The notes below the pieces were generated by a model that was not told the DNA's origin, searched no databases, and was given only the letters and a program-made list of their open reading frames with translations. The translations under genes were made by a program, and so were the position numbers. This document shows, in pieces, positions 44,481 to 53,314 of a stretch of DNA of 64,000 bases (position 1 is the stretch's first letter; the number at the start of each line of letters is the position of its first letter). Location: the NCBI RefSeq assembly GCF_014207705.1, contig NZ_JACHIU010000001.1, positions 806,001 through 870,000 on the forward strand, read 5' to 3'. Origin of the DNA: Sphaerisporangium rubeum (GTDB lineage: Bacteria; Actinomycetota; Actinomycetes; Streptosporangiales; Streptosporangiaceae).

Positions 44481-46099
44481 CGGCCCTCCTCCAGGATGGC
44501 GGCGAGTTCGCCGCTCGCGTGCACGGGCCGGCCGCCGAGCAGGGTCAGCTCCGACTCCAAGGTGAGAATCGTGTCCACATCGACGGTGAAGTAGTCGTCG
44601 GAGAGCACCGCGAGGTCGGCGCGGAAGCCCGGATCGAGCGCGCCGATCTCGCGCTCGGCGAAGCAGTTCCAGGCGCTGCCACGGGTGTACAGGCGCAGCG
44701 CCTCGTCACGGTCGAGCAGGTTCTCGTCCGCGACGATCCGGTCGCCGCCGATGGTGCGGCCGGTCAGGTAGAAGTGGAGCGAGGTGAACGGGTCGTAGGA
44801 CGCGCCGCGCATCGCGTCGGTGCCGGCGCTCACCGGCACCCCTGCGTCCAGCAGAGCCCGCAGCGGCGGCGCGTCGCGAACCCGTTCCGCGCCGAACGCG
44901 CCTGCCAGCTGGTCGCCGAGGAACCGCAGCAGGCTCTGGGTGAGCACGCCGAGCCCGAGCGCGCGGACGCGGCCCACCTGTGCGGCGTCGATCATCTCGC
45001 CGTGCACGATGCCCCAGCGCAGCGGCGCCAGCGGGTACCTCGCGTTCACCTGCTCGCAGGCCGCGATGACGGTCTCGATCACCTCGGGACGGTGCGCGTG
45101 CATCTGCACCGGCCAGCCGCCGGCCGCCAGGTCGGTGAAGACACGGACCAGTTCGGCCCGGTCGGCGTCGGTCACGTCCACGCGGGTGTGCACCCGGTCG
45201 TGCAGGCCGTACAGGACGACCTCGCCGAAGCCGAGCAGCCGGAGCGTGCCGCTGCCGTGGCGGGGACGGCCGTAGCGCAGGTATCCGGCGATCTCCTCGG
45301 CCTCGCGGCCACGCGCCGACGCGTGCACGGTCAGGAACGTGCGGACGGTCAGCTCACCGCGCCGGTCCACCTCGTACACGGCCTGGTAGACGTCAGGGCC
45401 GGTGTTCACGCCGCCGCCGTCGATCAGCGAGGTCACGGCGAAGCGGTTGAGGTCACGGGAGAGCCTGGCGGTGGAGGCGATCTGGTCGTCCAGCGTCTCC
45501 TTGGGCAGCCGCGCGTAGAGCCATTTGCAGCCCTCCATACCCAGCACCCGGCCGGTCGGCCGGCCCTCGTCGTCCCACTCGAACAGGTGCGGGCCGGCCG
45601 CGTGCGCGGTCTCGGGGGTGAGGCCGGCGGCGCGCATGCCGGCGGTGTTGACCTGGGCCCAGTCGTACATCATCTGCACGAAGACCGGACGTTCCGGCGC
45701 GACCGCGTCCAGTTCGGCGCGGCCCGGCCCCCGGCCTTCGGGGAACTGGCGTTCGTGCCAGCCGCCGATCACCAGCACCCACTCACCCGGCGGCCGTGAG
45801 ACCGCCGCCTCGGCGATCGTGCGCAGGCCCTCGGCCAGGCTGGGACAGCGTTCCCAGCGCAGCTCCGCGTTCCAGGTGAGCCCGGCCCGGACGAAATGGA
45901 TGTGGTTGTCCACCAGGCCGGGGATCACGCACCGTCCCCCGAGATCCACCACCCGGGTCTCGGAGCCGGCGTACCGGCGGATCTCGTCGGTGCTCCCGGC
46001 CGCGAGCACCCGGCCGGCGCGGACGGCGAGCGCGGCCACCCGGGGGCCGCCGGCGCTGGTGGTGATGTCCCCGTCGACCAGGATCAGATCGGCCGTCAT
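44477..46099 (-). CDS. YtcJ-like amidohydrolase
   Basis: A 540-residue amidohydrolase-3 protein: PGLVDNHIHFVRAGL (HxH), VLVIGGWHERQFPEGRGPGRAELDAVAPERPVFVQ (YtcJ hallmark), SLIDGGGVNTGPDVYQ, MHAHRPEVIETVI, IVHGEM and VSAGTDAMRG. Relatives hydrolyse N-substituted amides such as formamides. No signal peptide. It overlaps the LVIVD gene stop by four bases. With the second amidohydrolase it suggests stepwise hydrolysis of an imported amide- or nitrogen-ring compound. Confidence 0.83.
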   Translation of the reverse strand: MTADLILVDGDITTSAGGPRVAALAVRAGRVLAAGSTDEIRRYAGSETRVVDLGGRCVIPGLVDNHIHFVRAGLTWNAELRWERCPSLAEGLRTIAEAAVSRPPGEWVLVIGGWHERQFPEGRGPGRAELDAVAPERPVFVQMMYDWAQVNTAGMRAAGLTPETAHAAGPHLFEWDDEGRPTGRVLGMEGCKWLYARLPKETLDDQIASTARLSRDLNRFAVTSLIDGGGVNTGPDVYQAVYEVDRRGELTVRTFLTVHASARGREAEEIAGYLRYGRPRHGSGTLRLLGFGEVVLYGLHDRVHTRVDVTDADRAELVRVFTDLAAGGWPVQMHAHRPEVIETVIAACEQVNARYPLAPLRWGIVHGEMIDAAQVGRVRALGLGVLTQSLLRFLGDQLAGAFGAERVRDAPPLRALLDAGVPVSAGTDAMRGASYDPFTSLHFYLTGRTIGGDRIVADENLLDRDEALRLYTRGSAWNCFAEREIGALDPGFRADLAVLSDDYFTVDVDTILTLESELTLLGGRPVHASGELAAILEEGR

Positions 46100-47586
46100 C
46101 GCGCCACCCGAGGCTCACCCAGCAGCGGGCTGGTCAGCAGGTACATCCCGGAGTTGGTGAAGGCCCAGACCAGGCGGCGGTCCCACTCGACGAAGATGCT
46201 CTCGGTCGGCACCAGGTAGGAACGCGGGTTGTCCAGCTCGTCGGTCATCCGGGGCACGAAGTACCCGGCCTGCGCCGGGTTGCGGATGTCGGTGAGGTCG
46301 AACATCTGGACGCCGGCGTTGCCGAAGGAGTACAGCGTGAGATCGGGATCGGCCGTGCCGGGGTGAGCGTTCGACCCGAACCTCTTCGGCCCGAACTTGC
46401 CGCGGCGGAACACGAAGTCCTGGTACGGCGCGCCGGGTGGCGGGAGCGGCCGGGGGAACGTCGCCACGATGCGCGGGTCGGTGGGGTCCCGGACGTCGAC
46501 CACATAGATGTCCTTGTACGGCTCGTACCCGTCCTCGTTCATCGGGCCGCCGTTCACGAACACCACGCCTCTGCCGGTCACCCGGCTGGTGTCCACCACG
46601 TCGCCTTCGATGCCGGCCCAGCTGTGCGGCAGCTCCAGCGCGCCGGCCACCCGGGGCCGGCTCGGGTCGGCGAGATCGAGCACGTGCAGGCCGAGGCCCC
46701 CCATGACCGCGTAGCCGTACCTGCCGCCGCGGTCCAGGGGGACCGGCACCGACATGGGCACACGTGCGCCGATCCAGGATGTCCGGTTGCCGTGCCGGCT
46801 CCACGCCTGGTAGGCGGCGGTCTCGCCGATCCGCTGGCCGGGTACCCACCACGTGGACACCAGCTCGGGGTGCGCCGGGTCCGTCATGTCGTAGACGAGC
46901 TGGGCCGGCGCGTACGGGTAGGTGGCGAACTCCTGGTTGACGAACGTGTCGTCGGGGGCGGCGGCGATGAACATGTACCGGCCGCCGTCGTAGACGGGGG
47001 TGTCCACGCCGCCGGACCCCTGATGGATCCCGGTGGCGGGGTCGACCGGGCCGGTCGGCACCTCGGCCAGCAGCTTCCACTCGGTGGGACCCGTCAGCTC
47101 GTAGACCCGGAACCCGCGGAAGCCGGGTACCGACATCAGCCGGGGCAGCACGGCGGGATCGGCGTACTTGTCGGAGTCGGGACCGTAGGTGCGCGGCACC
47201 TCGAAGCACTGCACCATGATCCAGGCGCCGAGACGCGCGTTGTACGCGATCGCCGCCGCGCCGAACTCACCCTCATCCGGGTCGTACCGCTTCTCCAGCA
47301 CCAGGTCGCGAGCCGTCGGGTCGGTGATGTCGTAGACGTTGAGCGCCTGCCGGTAGTAGTGGAACATGTAGCGCCGTCCACCCATGTCGACGACGTTCTG
47401 CCAGGTGTGGGTCAGCCGCACGACCGTCGGCCAGCGGGCCTCCACCGTCATGTTCGAGGCGTACTCGCGGTCCTCCAGGTGGTCCAGGCTCTGCGGCAGC
47501 GGACGTGGTCCGTTCACGTACGGTGTGCTCTCCGGGTGGACGAAGAGCCCGCGCTGTTCGTCCCACCCGTAGTCGGTCGTGGTCAA
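46096..47586 (-). CDS. LVIVD-repeat beta-propeller protein
   Basis: A 496-residue protein of repeated short beta units: LNVYDITDPTARDLVLE, QLVYDMTDPAHPELVSTWW, LHVLDLADPSRPRVAGALELP, IYVVDVRDPTDPRIVATFP and VQMFDLTDIRNPAQAGYFVP, i.e. five LVIVD-type repeats of a propeller. No signal peptide, so cytoplasmic despite resemblance to secreted propellers. Family role unknown; it may bind the substrate or partner with the amidohydrolases. TTG 47586 follows GAGGGG. Confidence 0.72.
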   Translation of the reverse strand: MTTTDYGWDEQRGLFVHPESTPYVNGPRPLPQSLDHLEDREYASNMTVEARWPTVVRLTHTWQNVVDMGGRRYMFHYYRQALNVYDITDPTARDLVLEKRYDPDEGEFGAAAIAYNARLGAWIMVQCFEVPRTYGPDSDKYADPAVLPRLMSVPGFRGFRVYELTGPTEWKLLAEVPTGPVDPATGIHQGSGGVDTPVYDGGRYMFIAAAPDDTFVNQEFATYPYAPAQLVYDMTDPAHPELVSTWWVPGQRIGETAAYQAWSRHGNRTSWIGARVPMSVPVPLDRGGRYGYAVMGGLGLHVLDLADPSRPRVAGALELPHSWAGIEGDVVDTSRVTGRGVVFVNGGPMNEDGYEPYKDIYVVDVRDPTDPRIVATFPRPLPPPGAPYQDFVFRRGKFGPKRFGSNAHPGTADPDLTLYSFGNAGVQMFDLTDIRNPAQAGYFVPRMTDELDNPRSYLVPTESIFVEWDRRLVWAFTNSGMYLLTSPLLGEPRVAR

Positions 47587-47598
47587 CGTGCATCCCCT

Positions 47599-48315
47599 CT
47601 ACTGTGGGCCGGTCACGCTCATCAAGGCGCGGACGCGTTCGCGGTCGCCGCGGAAGCCGGCGGGATCGGTGCGCCAGGCGATCTCCCCCTTGACCATCAC
47701 CGCGACGTGGTCGGCGAGGCCGAGGGCCAGGCGGACGTTCTGCTCGACGAGCAGGACGGTGATGCCGTCGTCGCGCAGTGCGCGGACCACGTCGGCGACC
47801 TGGGCCACCACCATCGGGGAGAGCCCGTCGGACGGCTCGTCGAGCAGCAGCAGGCGCGGGTTGGTGAGCAGCGCTCTGCCGATGGCCAGCATCTGCTGCT
47901 CGCCGCCGGAGAGCTGGTCACCCCGGTTGCCGCGGCGTTCCTTGAGCCGCGGCAGCACCTCGTAGATCCGCTCCAGCGTCCAGGGTCCCGGCCGGTTGCG
48001 GCGTACGGCGATGCGGAGGTTCTCCTCGACGGTCAGCGGGCCGAACACCCGCCGGCCCTGGGGCACCAGCGCGATCCCGGCGGCGGCGATGGTGTCGGTC
48101 CGCGCGCCGGTGAGGTCACGTCCGGCGAACGTGACGCTGCCCGCGTACGCGCGGACCAGCCCGATCACCGACATGACCAGGGTCGACTTGCCGACCCCGT
48201 TCCGGCCGAGCACCGCGAGCACGGTGCCTTCCTCGACGGCCACGTCGACACCCTGGAGCACCGCGCTCCCGTCGTATCCGGCGCGCAGGCCGCGCACCTC
48301 GAGCAGCGGGCTCAC
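47599..48315 (-). CDS. livF: Branched-chain amino acid-type ABC transporter ATPase LivF
   Basis: A 238-residue ABC ATPase: Walker A GRNGVGKS, FGPLTVEENLRIAVRR (LivF-specific), signature LSGGEQQML, Walker B LLLLDEPSDGLSPM. GTG 48315 overlaps the LivG stop by four bases. Energises uptake together with LivG, LivH and LivM. HAAT-family transporters import not only amino acids but also amides, urea and aromatic acids, so substrate is not fixed by the family. Confidence 0.88.
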   Translation of the reverse strand: MSPLLEVRGLRAGYDGSAVLQGVDVAVEEGTVLAVLGRNGVGKSTLVMSVIGLVRAYAGSVTFAGRDLTGARTDTIAAAGIALVPQGRRVFGPLTVEENLRIAVRRNRPGPWTLERIYEVLPRLKERRGNRGDQLSGGEQQMLAIGRALLTNPRLLLLDEPSDGLSPMVVAQVADVVRALRDDGITVLLVEQNVRLALGLADHVAVMVKGEIAWRTDPAGFRGDRERVRALMSVTGPQ

Positions 48316-49085
48316 TCGATCTCCTCCAGGTCGTCGTCGGTGGCCGACCACGACAGGTACGCGTCCTGGACCGCCGGGTCGGCCGACACCTCGGCCGGCG
48401 CGCCGGTGGCCAGCAGGCGGCCGTGGTGCAGCACGGAGATGTCGGTCGCCAGGCTGAACACGACGTCCAGGTCGTGCTCGACGATGATCACCGTCAGCTC
48501 GTCGGGGAGGGCCTTGACCAGCTCGACGAAGTCGGCAGACTCGGTCGCCGACATGCCGGCCGTCGGCTCGTCCAGCAGCAGCAGCCGGGGCCGCGCCGCC
48601 AGCGCCAGCGCCAGTTCCAGTTGCCGTCGCTCGCCGTGGGAGAGCGAGGAGACCAGGTCGCCGCTCCGCTCGGCCAGGCCGACCGCGGCGAGCGCCTCGC
48701 GGGCCGCGGCGGTCCGGTCGGGGTAGCGGCCGGCGCCGCGCCACCACACGGTGCCGATGCCCTGCACCCGCTGCGCGGCGAGGGCGACGTTCTCGGCCAC
48801 CGTCAACGGCATGAAGACGCTGGAGTGCTGGTAGGTCTGCGCGATGCGCATCCGGGCCCGGCGCGGCTGTGAGCGGCGGGTGATGTCCTCACCGAAGTAC
48901 CTGATCCGGCCACCGGTGGGGCGGATCTCGCCGGAGAGCAGCTTGAACATCGTGGACTTGCCCGCGCCGTTGGGGCCGATCAGCGCGTGCCTGGCCCCGG
49001 CCCGTACGGTCAGCGTCACGTCGTCGACCGCGCGCAGCGCGCCGTACGCACGCGTGAGGCCGTCCACCTGGAGTGCGGCGGTCAT
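48312..49085 (-). CDS. livG: ABC transporter ATPase LivG
   Basis: A 257-residue ABC ATPase: Walker A GPNGAGKS, the LivG-type RIAQTYQHSSVFMPLTVAENVALAAQ, signature LSHGERRQLELALALA, Walker B LLLLDEPTAGMS, and switch His in VEHDLDVVFSLA. ATG 49085 overlaps the LivM stop. Partner of LivF. Confidence 0.88.
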   Translation of the reverse strand: MTAALQVDGLTRAYGALRAVDDVTLTVRAGARHALIGPNGAGKSTMFKLLSGEIRPTGGRIRYFGEDITRRSQPRRARMRIAQTYQHSSVFMPLTVAENVALAAQRVQGIGTVWWRGAGRYPDRTAAAREALAAVGLAERSGDLVSSLSHGERRQLELALALAARPRLLLLDEPTAGMSATESADFVELVKALPDELTVIIVEHDLDVVFSLATDISVLHHGRLLATGAPAEVSADPAVQDAYLSWSATDDDLEEIE

Positions 49086-50038
49086 GTCGCGTGCCTCCGT
49101 CGCAGGGGGTTGCGGATCCCGGCGAAGCCGTCCGGCAGCGCGTAGACCACCACCACGAGCACCACGCCGAGCACGAACGGGCCGAGACCCTGCATGGAGA
49201 TGGGCAGCATGTTCTGCACGACGATGATCAGCGCGGAGCCGGCCACCGCACCCCAGAGGCTCTGCGACCCGCCGACGATCAGCGCGAGCAGCGCCAGCGC
49301 CGAGGTGTGGAAGCTCATGTCGGACGGGGAGATGAACAGCGTCTGGGTCACCCACAGCGAACCGGCGATGCCGGCGATCGCGCCGCTGGCGGTGAACGCC
49401 GCGTACTTGTAGAGACCGGTGCTGTAGCCGAGGGCCCGCATCCGCGGCTCGTTGTCGCGTACGCCGAGCAGCGCGCGGCCGAACGGCGAGCGGATGATCA
49501 GCGCGATGAGTGCCGCCATCAGGAGCACGACGCCGGCGATGTACCAGTACACGACGGCGACGTGCCGCAGCTCGGCGCCGGGCCACAGCGTGAGCACGGG
49601 GATGTTGGCGAGGCCGTCGGAGCCGCCGGTGAGGGTGACCCTGGCGATGGCCACCAGGGCGAGCAGTTCGCCGATGGCCAGGGTGAGCATGAGCAGGTAC
49701 GTGCCTTTGACCCGGACGAGCAGCCAGCCGGTGGCGGCGGCGACCAGCCCCCCGGCCACCGCCGCGATCACCAGCAGCGTGGGTGCGCTGGTGGTCAGCC
49801 GGTCGGCCAGCAACCCGGTCGCGTAGCCGCCGACACCGAAGAATCCGGCCTGGCCGATGGTCGGCATCCCGGCGATCCCCATCAGCAGGACGATGCTCAT
49901 CACCATCAGGGAGAAGGCCAGGATCTGGGTGAAGGTGGACACGGCGTACGGGCCGAGCAGGAACGGCGGCGCGGCGGCGACCAGCACGAGCAGTGGTGGG
50001 GCGAGCGCTCGCGCCGGCGTGCGCTGGAGGAAGGTCAT
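49082..50038 (-). CDS. livM: ABC transporter permease LivM
   Basis: A 318-residue permease with eight to nine membrane segments. Family pattern: SLMVMSIVLLMGIAGMPTIGQAGFFGVGGYATGLL, GTYLLMLTLAIGELLALVA and the ATPase-contact loop SPFGRALLGVRDNEPRMRALGYSTGLYKYAAFTASGAIAG. Start ATG 50038; overlaps LivH by four bases. Confidence 0.88.
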   Translation of the reverse strand: MTFLQRTPARALAPPLLVLVAAAPPFLLGPYAVSTFTQILAFSLMVMSIVLLMGIAGMPTIGQAGFFGVGGYATGLLADRLTTSAPTLLVIAAVAGGLVAAATGWLLVRVKGTYLLMLTLAIGELLALVAIARVTLTGGSDGLANIPVLTLWPGAELRHVAVVYWYIAGVVLLMAALIALIIRSPFGRALLGVRDNEPRMRALGYSTGLYKYAAFTASGAIAGIAGSLWVTQTLFISPSDMSFHTSALALLALIVGGSQSLWGAVAGSALIIVVQNMLPISMQGLGPFVLGVVLVVVVYALPDGFAGIRNPLRRRHAT

Positions 50039-50931
50039 GCGGTCGCCTCCGCTCGGTTGAGGAGGCCGTGCGGACGCACGACCAGGATGAGCGCCATCGC
50101 GCCGAAGATGAGGAAGGGAGCGACCTCCGGCGCGAGGGCCGTCCCGAGGGTCTGCACCTGGCCGATCAGCAGGCCGCCGATCAGCGCGCCGCGGGCCGAG
50201 CCCATTCCGCCGATGACCACCACGACCAGCGCGATGAGCAGGACGTGGCCGTCCAGTCCCGGCCCCGCGCCGAGCAGCGGTCCGCCGAGGACTCCGGCCA
50301 CCACGGCCAGCGCGGAACCGGCCGCGAGCACGCCGTAGAGGATCTTGCGGGTGTCGATGCCGAGCGTGCGGACGATGTCGGCGTCGGCGACGATGGCCCG
50401 CACGACGGCGCCGGTCATGGTGCGTTCCAGGATCACCTCGGCCAGGACGGCGATGACCAGACCGAAGCCGATCAGCACCAGCCGGTACACGGGGTAGGGG
50501 TCGCCGAAGAGCGTGACGCCGCCGTCCAGGCCGGCCGGGGCGGGCACCGAGCGCACGTCCGCGCCGAAGACCCAGAGCAGCAGGCTGGACCCGGCCATCG
50601 AGATGCCGAGGGTGAGCAGCGCCTCGGCCATGTGGCCGCGCCGGGCCAGCGGCCGGGTGACCGCGGTCAGCCCGACCCCGGCCACGGCGCCGAGGGCCAG
50701 CGCGACGCTGAGCGCCAGCACCCACGACAGCCACGCGCCGCCGGGAGCCACCAGCACGGCGGCGGCGTAGGCGCCGGCCAGGAAAAACGTGCCGTGCGCC
50801 AGATTCAGCAGGTTGAGCATGCCGAACACGAGTGACAGGCCGATGGCCAGCGTGTAGAGCAGGAGCCCGTACGCCAGTCCGTTGATCACCGTGATGAGGT
50901 TGGCGTCGAACCATTGTGTCGCCGCGGACAC
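50035..50931 (-). CDS. livH: ABC transporter permease LivH
   Basis: A 298-residue permease: VINGLAYGLLLYTLAIGLSLVFGMLNLLNLAHGTFFLAGAYAA is the LivH signature, with RRGHMAEALLTLG, TMTGAVVRAIVADADIVRTLGIDTRKI (coupling loop) and GGMGSARGALIGGLLIG. GTG 50931 is preceded by GGGAGGAA. First permease of the operon. Confidence 0.88.
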   Translation of the reverse strand: MSAATQWFDANLITVINGLAYGLLLYTLAIGLSLVFGMLNLLNLAHGTFFLAGAYAAAVLVAPGGAWLSWVLALSVALALGAVAGVGLTAVTRPLARRGHMAEALLTLGISMAGSSLLLWVFGADVRSVPAPAGLDGGVTLFGDPYPVYRLVLIGFGLVIAVLAEVILERTMTGAVVRAIVADADIVRTLGIDTRKILYGVLAAGSALAVVAGVLGGPLLGAGPGLDGHVLLIALVVVVIGGMGSARGALIGGLLIGQVQTLGTALAPEVAPFLIFGAMALILVVRPHGLLNRAEATA

Positions 50932-50998
50932 GTTCCTCCCTTCGGGGTGGATGCCGGGTGGCGGCGCGTCCGTGCCGGACGCGCCGCCTGTGGCGCTT

Positions 50999-52192
50999 TC
51001 AGGACTTCTTGCCGTCGCTGGAGTAGACGCCGAGGACCTCGATCACCTCGTCGGTCATGACGCCGCCGTTCTCGGTGGCCCGCCGCAGGTAGATGGTCTG
51101 GGTGGGTGCCTGGAAGCTGTCGAAGCGCCAGGTGCCGCGTGGCGTCTCGATGTCTCCCACCTGGCCGAGCGCCGCGTTGATGGCCTCGCCGGTGACCGCG
51201 CCGCCGCCGATCGACGCGATCGCCTTGTCCAGGACGGCGGCGGAGGCGTATTGCGCCTCGGAGTACACCGAGGGCTGGGCCTTGTGCTTGGCGGCGTACG
51301 CCTCGACGAACTCCTTGTTCGCGGGGGAGTCGATGCGAGGGCTGTAGATCGAGTTGGTCAGCACCCCGGCGGCGGCCGGGCCCTGAGCGGCGAGGTTGCC
51401 TTCGGTCAGCGCCTGGTTGCCGTAGAGGGTGGCCTTGGTGTTGAGGCCGAACTGAGCGTATTGAGTGACGAACTTGGCGGCCTCCGCGCCGGCGTAGAAC
51501 GCGTACACCGCGGCGGCCTTGCTCTTCTGGATCTCCGACAGGTAGGGCTGGTAGTCCTGGGTGGTGCCGAACGGCGTGAACGTGGTGCCGGCGACCTTGA
51601 CCCCGCCGGATTCCAGCCCGCTCTTGACGGCCTCGATGATGTCGCGGCCCTGCTTGTAGTCGGCGCCGATCAGGTAGACCGGCTTGTCCTTCGCCTGGGC
51701 CACCAGGTAGTCGACGATGGAGGTGTTCATCATCGGGTTGGTCCAGCCGACCCGCCACCAGTACGGGTTGTCGGAGACCTGGCCGGTGGACACCACCGGG
51801 ATCTTCGCGTCCGAGAAGACCGTGGCCACGCCGACGGCGGTCGCGCTGTTCACGATGCCGGTGACCGCGGCCACCTGCTCCTGCTGTACGAGCCGCCGCG
51901 CGGCGGCCGTGCCGGTCTGCGGCGTGCTGCCTTCGTCCACGGTCACGAGGTCGACCTCGCGGCCGCCGAGCTTTCCGTCGTGCTTGTCGAGGTAGATCTG
52001 CATCGCGCGCTCGAGGTCGGTGCCGATCGAGGCGTAGACGCCGGACTTCGGCACCATGAACCCGATCTTGACCGGATCGTCCTTGTCGGTGGACCCGGTG
52101 GTCCCGCCACCCGCGACCGTGCTGCCGCCGCAGCCCGCGAGGGTGAGTGCGAGCGCGGCGGCGATCGCCGTGATGGCTGCTCTGCCTGTCAT
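50999..52192 (-). CDS. ABC transporter substrate-binding lipoprotein
   Basis: A 397-residue lipoprotein: signal ITAIAAALALTLAGC with the lipobox Cys, then a Leu/Ile/Val-type periplasmic binding fold (KIGFMVPKSGVYASIGTDLERAMQIYL, AAAVTGIVNSATAVGVATVFSDAKIPVVSTGQ, YLIGADYKQGRDIIEAVKSGLESGGVKVAGTTFTPFGTTQDYQPYLSEIQKSKA). ATG 52192 is chosen because AAGGAG lies eight bases upstream, giving a proper short n-region; GTG 52219 would not. First gene of the eight-gene operon; a candidate GntR site lies 145 bases upstream. Confidence 0.88.
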   Translation of the reverse strand: MTGRAAITAIAAALALTLAGCGGSTVAGGGTTGSTDKDDPVKIGFMVPKSGVYASIGTDLERAMQIYLDKHDGKLGGREVDLVTVDEGSTPQTGTAAARRLVQQEQVAAVTGIVNSATAVGVATVFSDAKIPVVSTGQVSDNPYWWRVGWTNPMMNTSIVDYLVAQAKDKPVYLIGADYKQGRDIIEAVKSGLESGGVKVAGTTFTPFGTTQDYQPYLSEIQKSKAAAVYAFYAGAEAAKFVTQYAQFGLNTKATLYGNQALTEGNLAAQGPAAAGVLTNSIYSPRIDSPANKEFVEAYAAKHKAQPSVYSEAQYASAAVLDKAIASIGGGAVTGEAINAALGQVGDIETPRGTWRFDSFQAPTQTIYLRRATENGGVMTDEVIEVLGVYSSDGKKS

Positions 52193-52320
52193 ACCGCCAA
52201 CTCCTTGCGCTGTGGACACCGCCGGACCCCCGATACGGACGACCCGGTGGCCGCGCTCGCAACGATGTCTGTTTTCTACTGGTTTCGCAGGATTTGTAGC
52301 AACCCTACGGTGAGTATTTT

Positions 52321-52347
52321 TGGCCTAGTGGCCATCTGGCATAGCCA
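52321..52347. promoter_or_regulatory. Candidate FCD/GntR operator upstream of the transporter operon
   Basis: Contains TGGCATAGCCA (52337-52347), flanked by A/T runs, next to TGGCC-TAGT-GGCCA (52321-52334). Read on the minus strand, it shares TGGCTATGCC with the palindrome before the transketolase genes at 56439-56448. A common regulator is inferred. Confidence 0.5.
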
Positions 52348-52413
52348 ATTTTTAGACTGCTGAACATGGCCCGGCTGTGTCAAGACCGGGAACCGCTCTT
52401 TATCAAGCCGTAG

Positions 52414-53289
52414 CTACCGCTGGTCCCGCAGACCCGCGTTGGCCGCCTGCACCTCGTAGAGGGCCAGGAAGTCGTCGTCGCGGTGGCCCTGGCCGATCGC
52501 GGCCTGGATGAGCTGATGCACCAGACTCGCCACCGGCATCGGCACCTCGTGCGTGCGCGCGGCACCGAGCCCGAGATCGAAGTCCTTGCGCAGCAGCTCG
52601 GTCGTGAAGGTCGGCCGCCAGTCCCGTTCCACCAGGTCCGGCGTACGCCGGCGGACCCACTCGGACGCGAGCACCGTGCCGTTGAGGAACTCCAGGAACG
52701 CGGCCCGGTCCACGCCGCCCTTCTCGGCCAGTGTCACCACCTCGACCAGCGACTCCACCATCATCCCCAGATAGAGGTTGTGGCAGACCTTCACCAGACG
52801 GCTCACCTCGCCGGGGCCCGCGTACACCGCGGTCTGGCCGATCGTCTCCAGCAGCGGCCGGACCCGGTCGAAGCTCTCCCGATCACCCGACGCCACCAGC
52901 GACGCGCCACCGGCCGCGACCACATGAGGGTTCCCGCTCACCGGTGCCGCGACGAAACCCACCCCGCGCGCGGCCGACTCGGCACGTGCGCGCGCCGACG
53001 CCTCGGCCGAGACGGTCGAGCAGTCCACCACCGTGCCGGGCAGGTTCTCCCCCGAATAGAGGCGGGCCAGCACCTCGCGCAGGTCGTCGGAGGTCGAGAC
53101 CATGACGAACACCACGTCGCAGCCGCCGAGGTCGGTCACCTCGCCGGCGACCGTCGCGCCGCGCGGCACCAGCGCCTCCGCCTTGGCCCGGGTCCGGTTC
53201 CAGACGCGCACCGCGCGTCCGGCGTCCAGCAGGCGGCCGGCCATCGCCGCACCCATCCGTCCCGCGCCGATCCAGCCGATCTCCGTCAT
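52414..53289 (-). CDS. 3-hydroxyisobutyrate dehydrogenase-family oxidoreductase
   Basis: A 291-residue beta-hydroxyacid dehydrogenase: IGWIGAGRMGAAMAGRLL (GxGxxG), VVDCSTVSAEASARA, FVAAPVSGNPHVVAAGGASLVASG (substrate-binding PVSG), and KVCHNLYLGMMVESLVEVVTLAEKGG with the catalytic Lys. Oxidises a 3-hydroxy acid or reduces a semialdehyde with NAD(P). ATG 53289 follows GGAGGAACG. Last of the four-gene transketolase operon. Confidence 0.85.
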   Translation of the reverse strand: MTEIGWIGAGRMGAAMAGRLLDAGRAVRVWNRTRAKAEALVPRGATVAGEVTDLGGCDVVFVMVSTSDDLREVLARLYSGENLPGTVVDCSTVSAEASARARAESAARGVGFVAAPVSGNPHVVAAGGASLVASGDRESFDRVRPLLETIGQTAVYAGPGEVSRLVKVCHNLYLGMMVESLVEVVTLAEKGGVDRAAFLEFLNGTVLASEWVRRRTPDLVERDWRPTFTTELLRKDFDLGLGAARTHEVPMPVASLVHQLIQAAIGQGHRDDDFLALYEVQAANAGLRDQR

Positions 53290-53314
53290 CGTTCCTCCAC
53301 TCACTTTTCTCCTC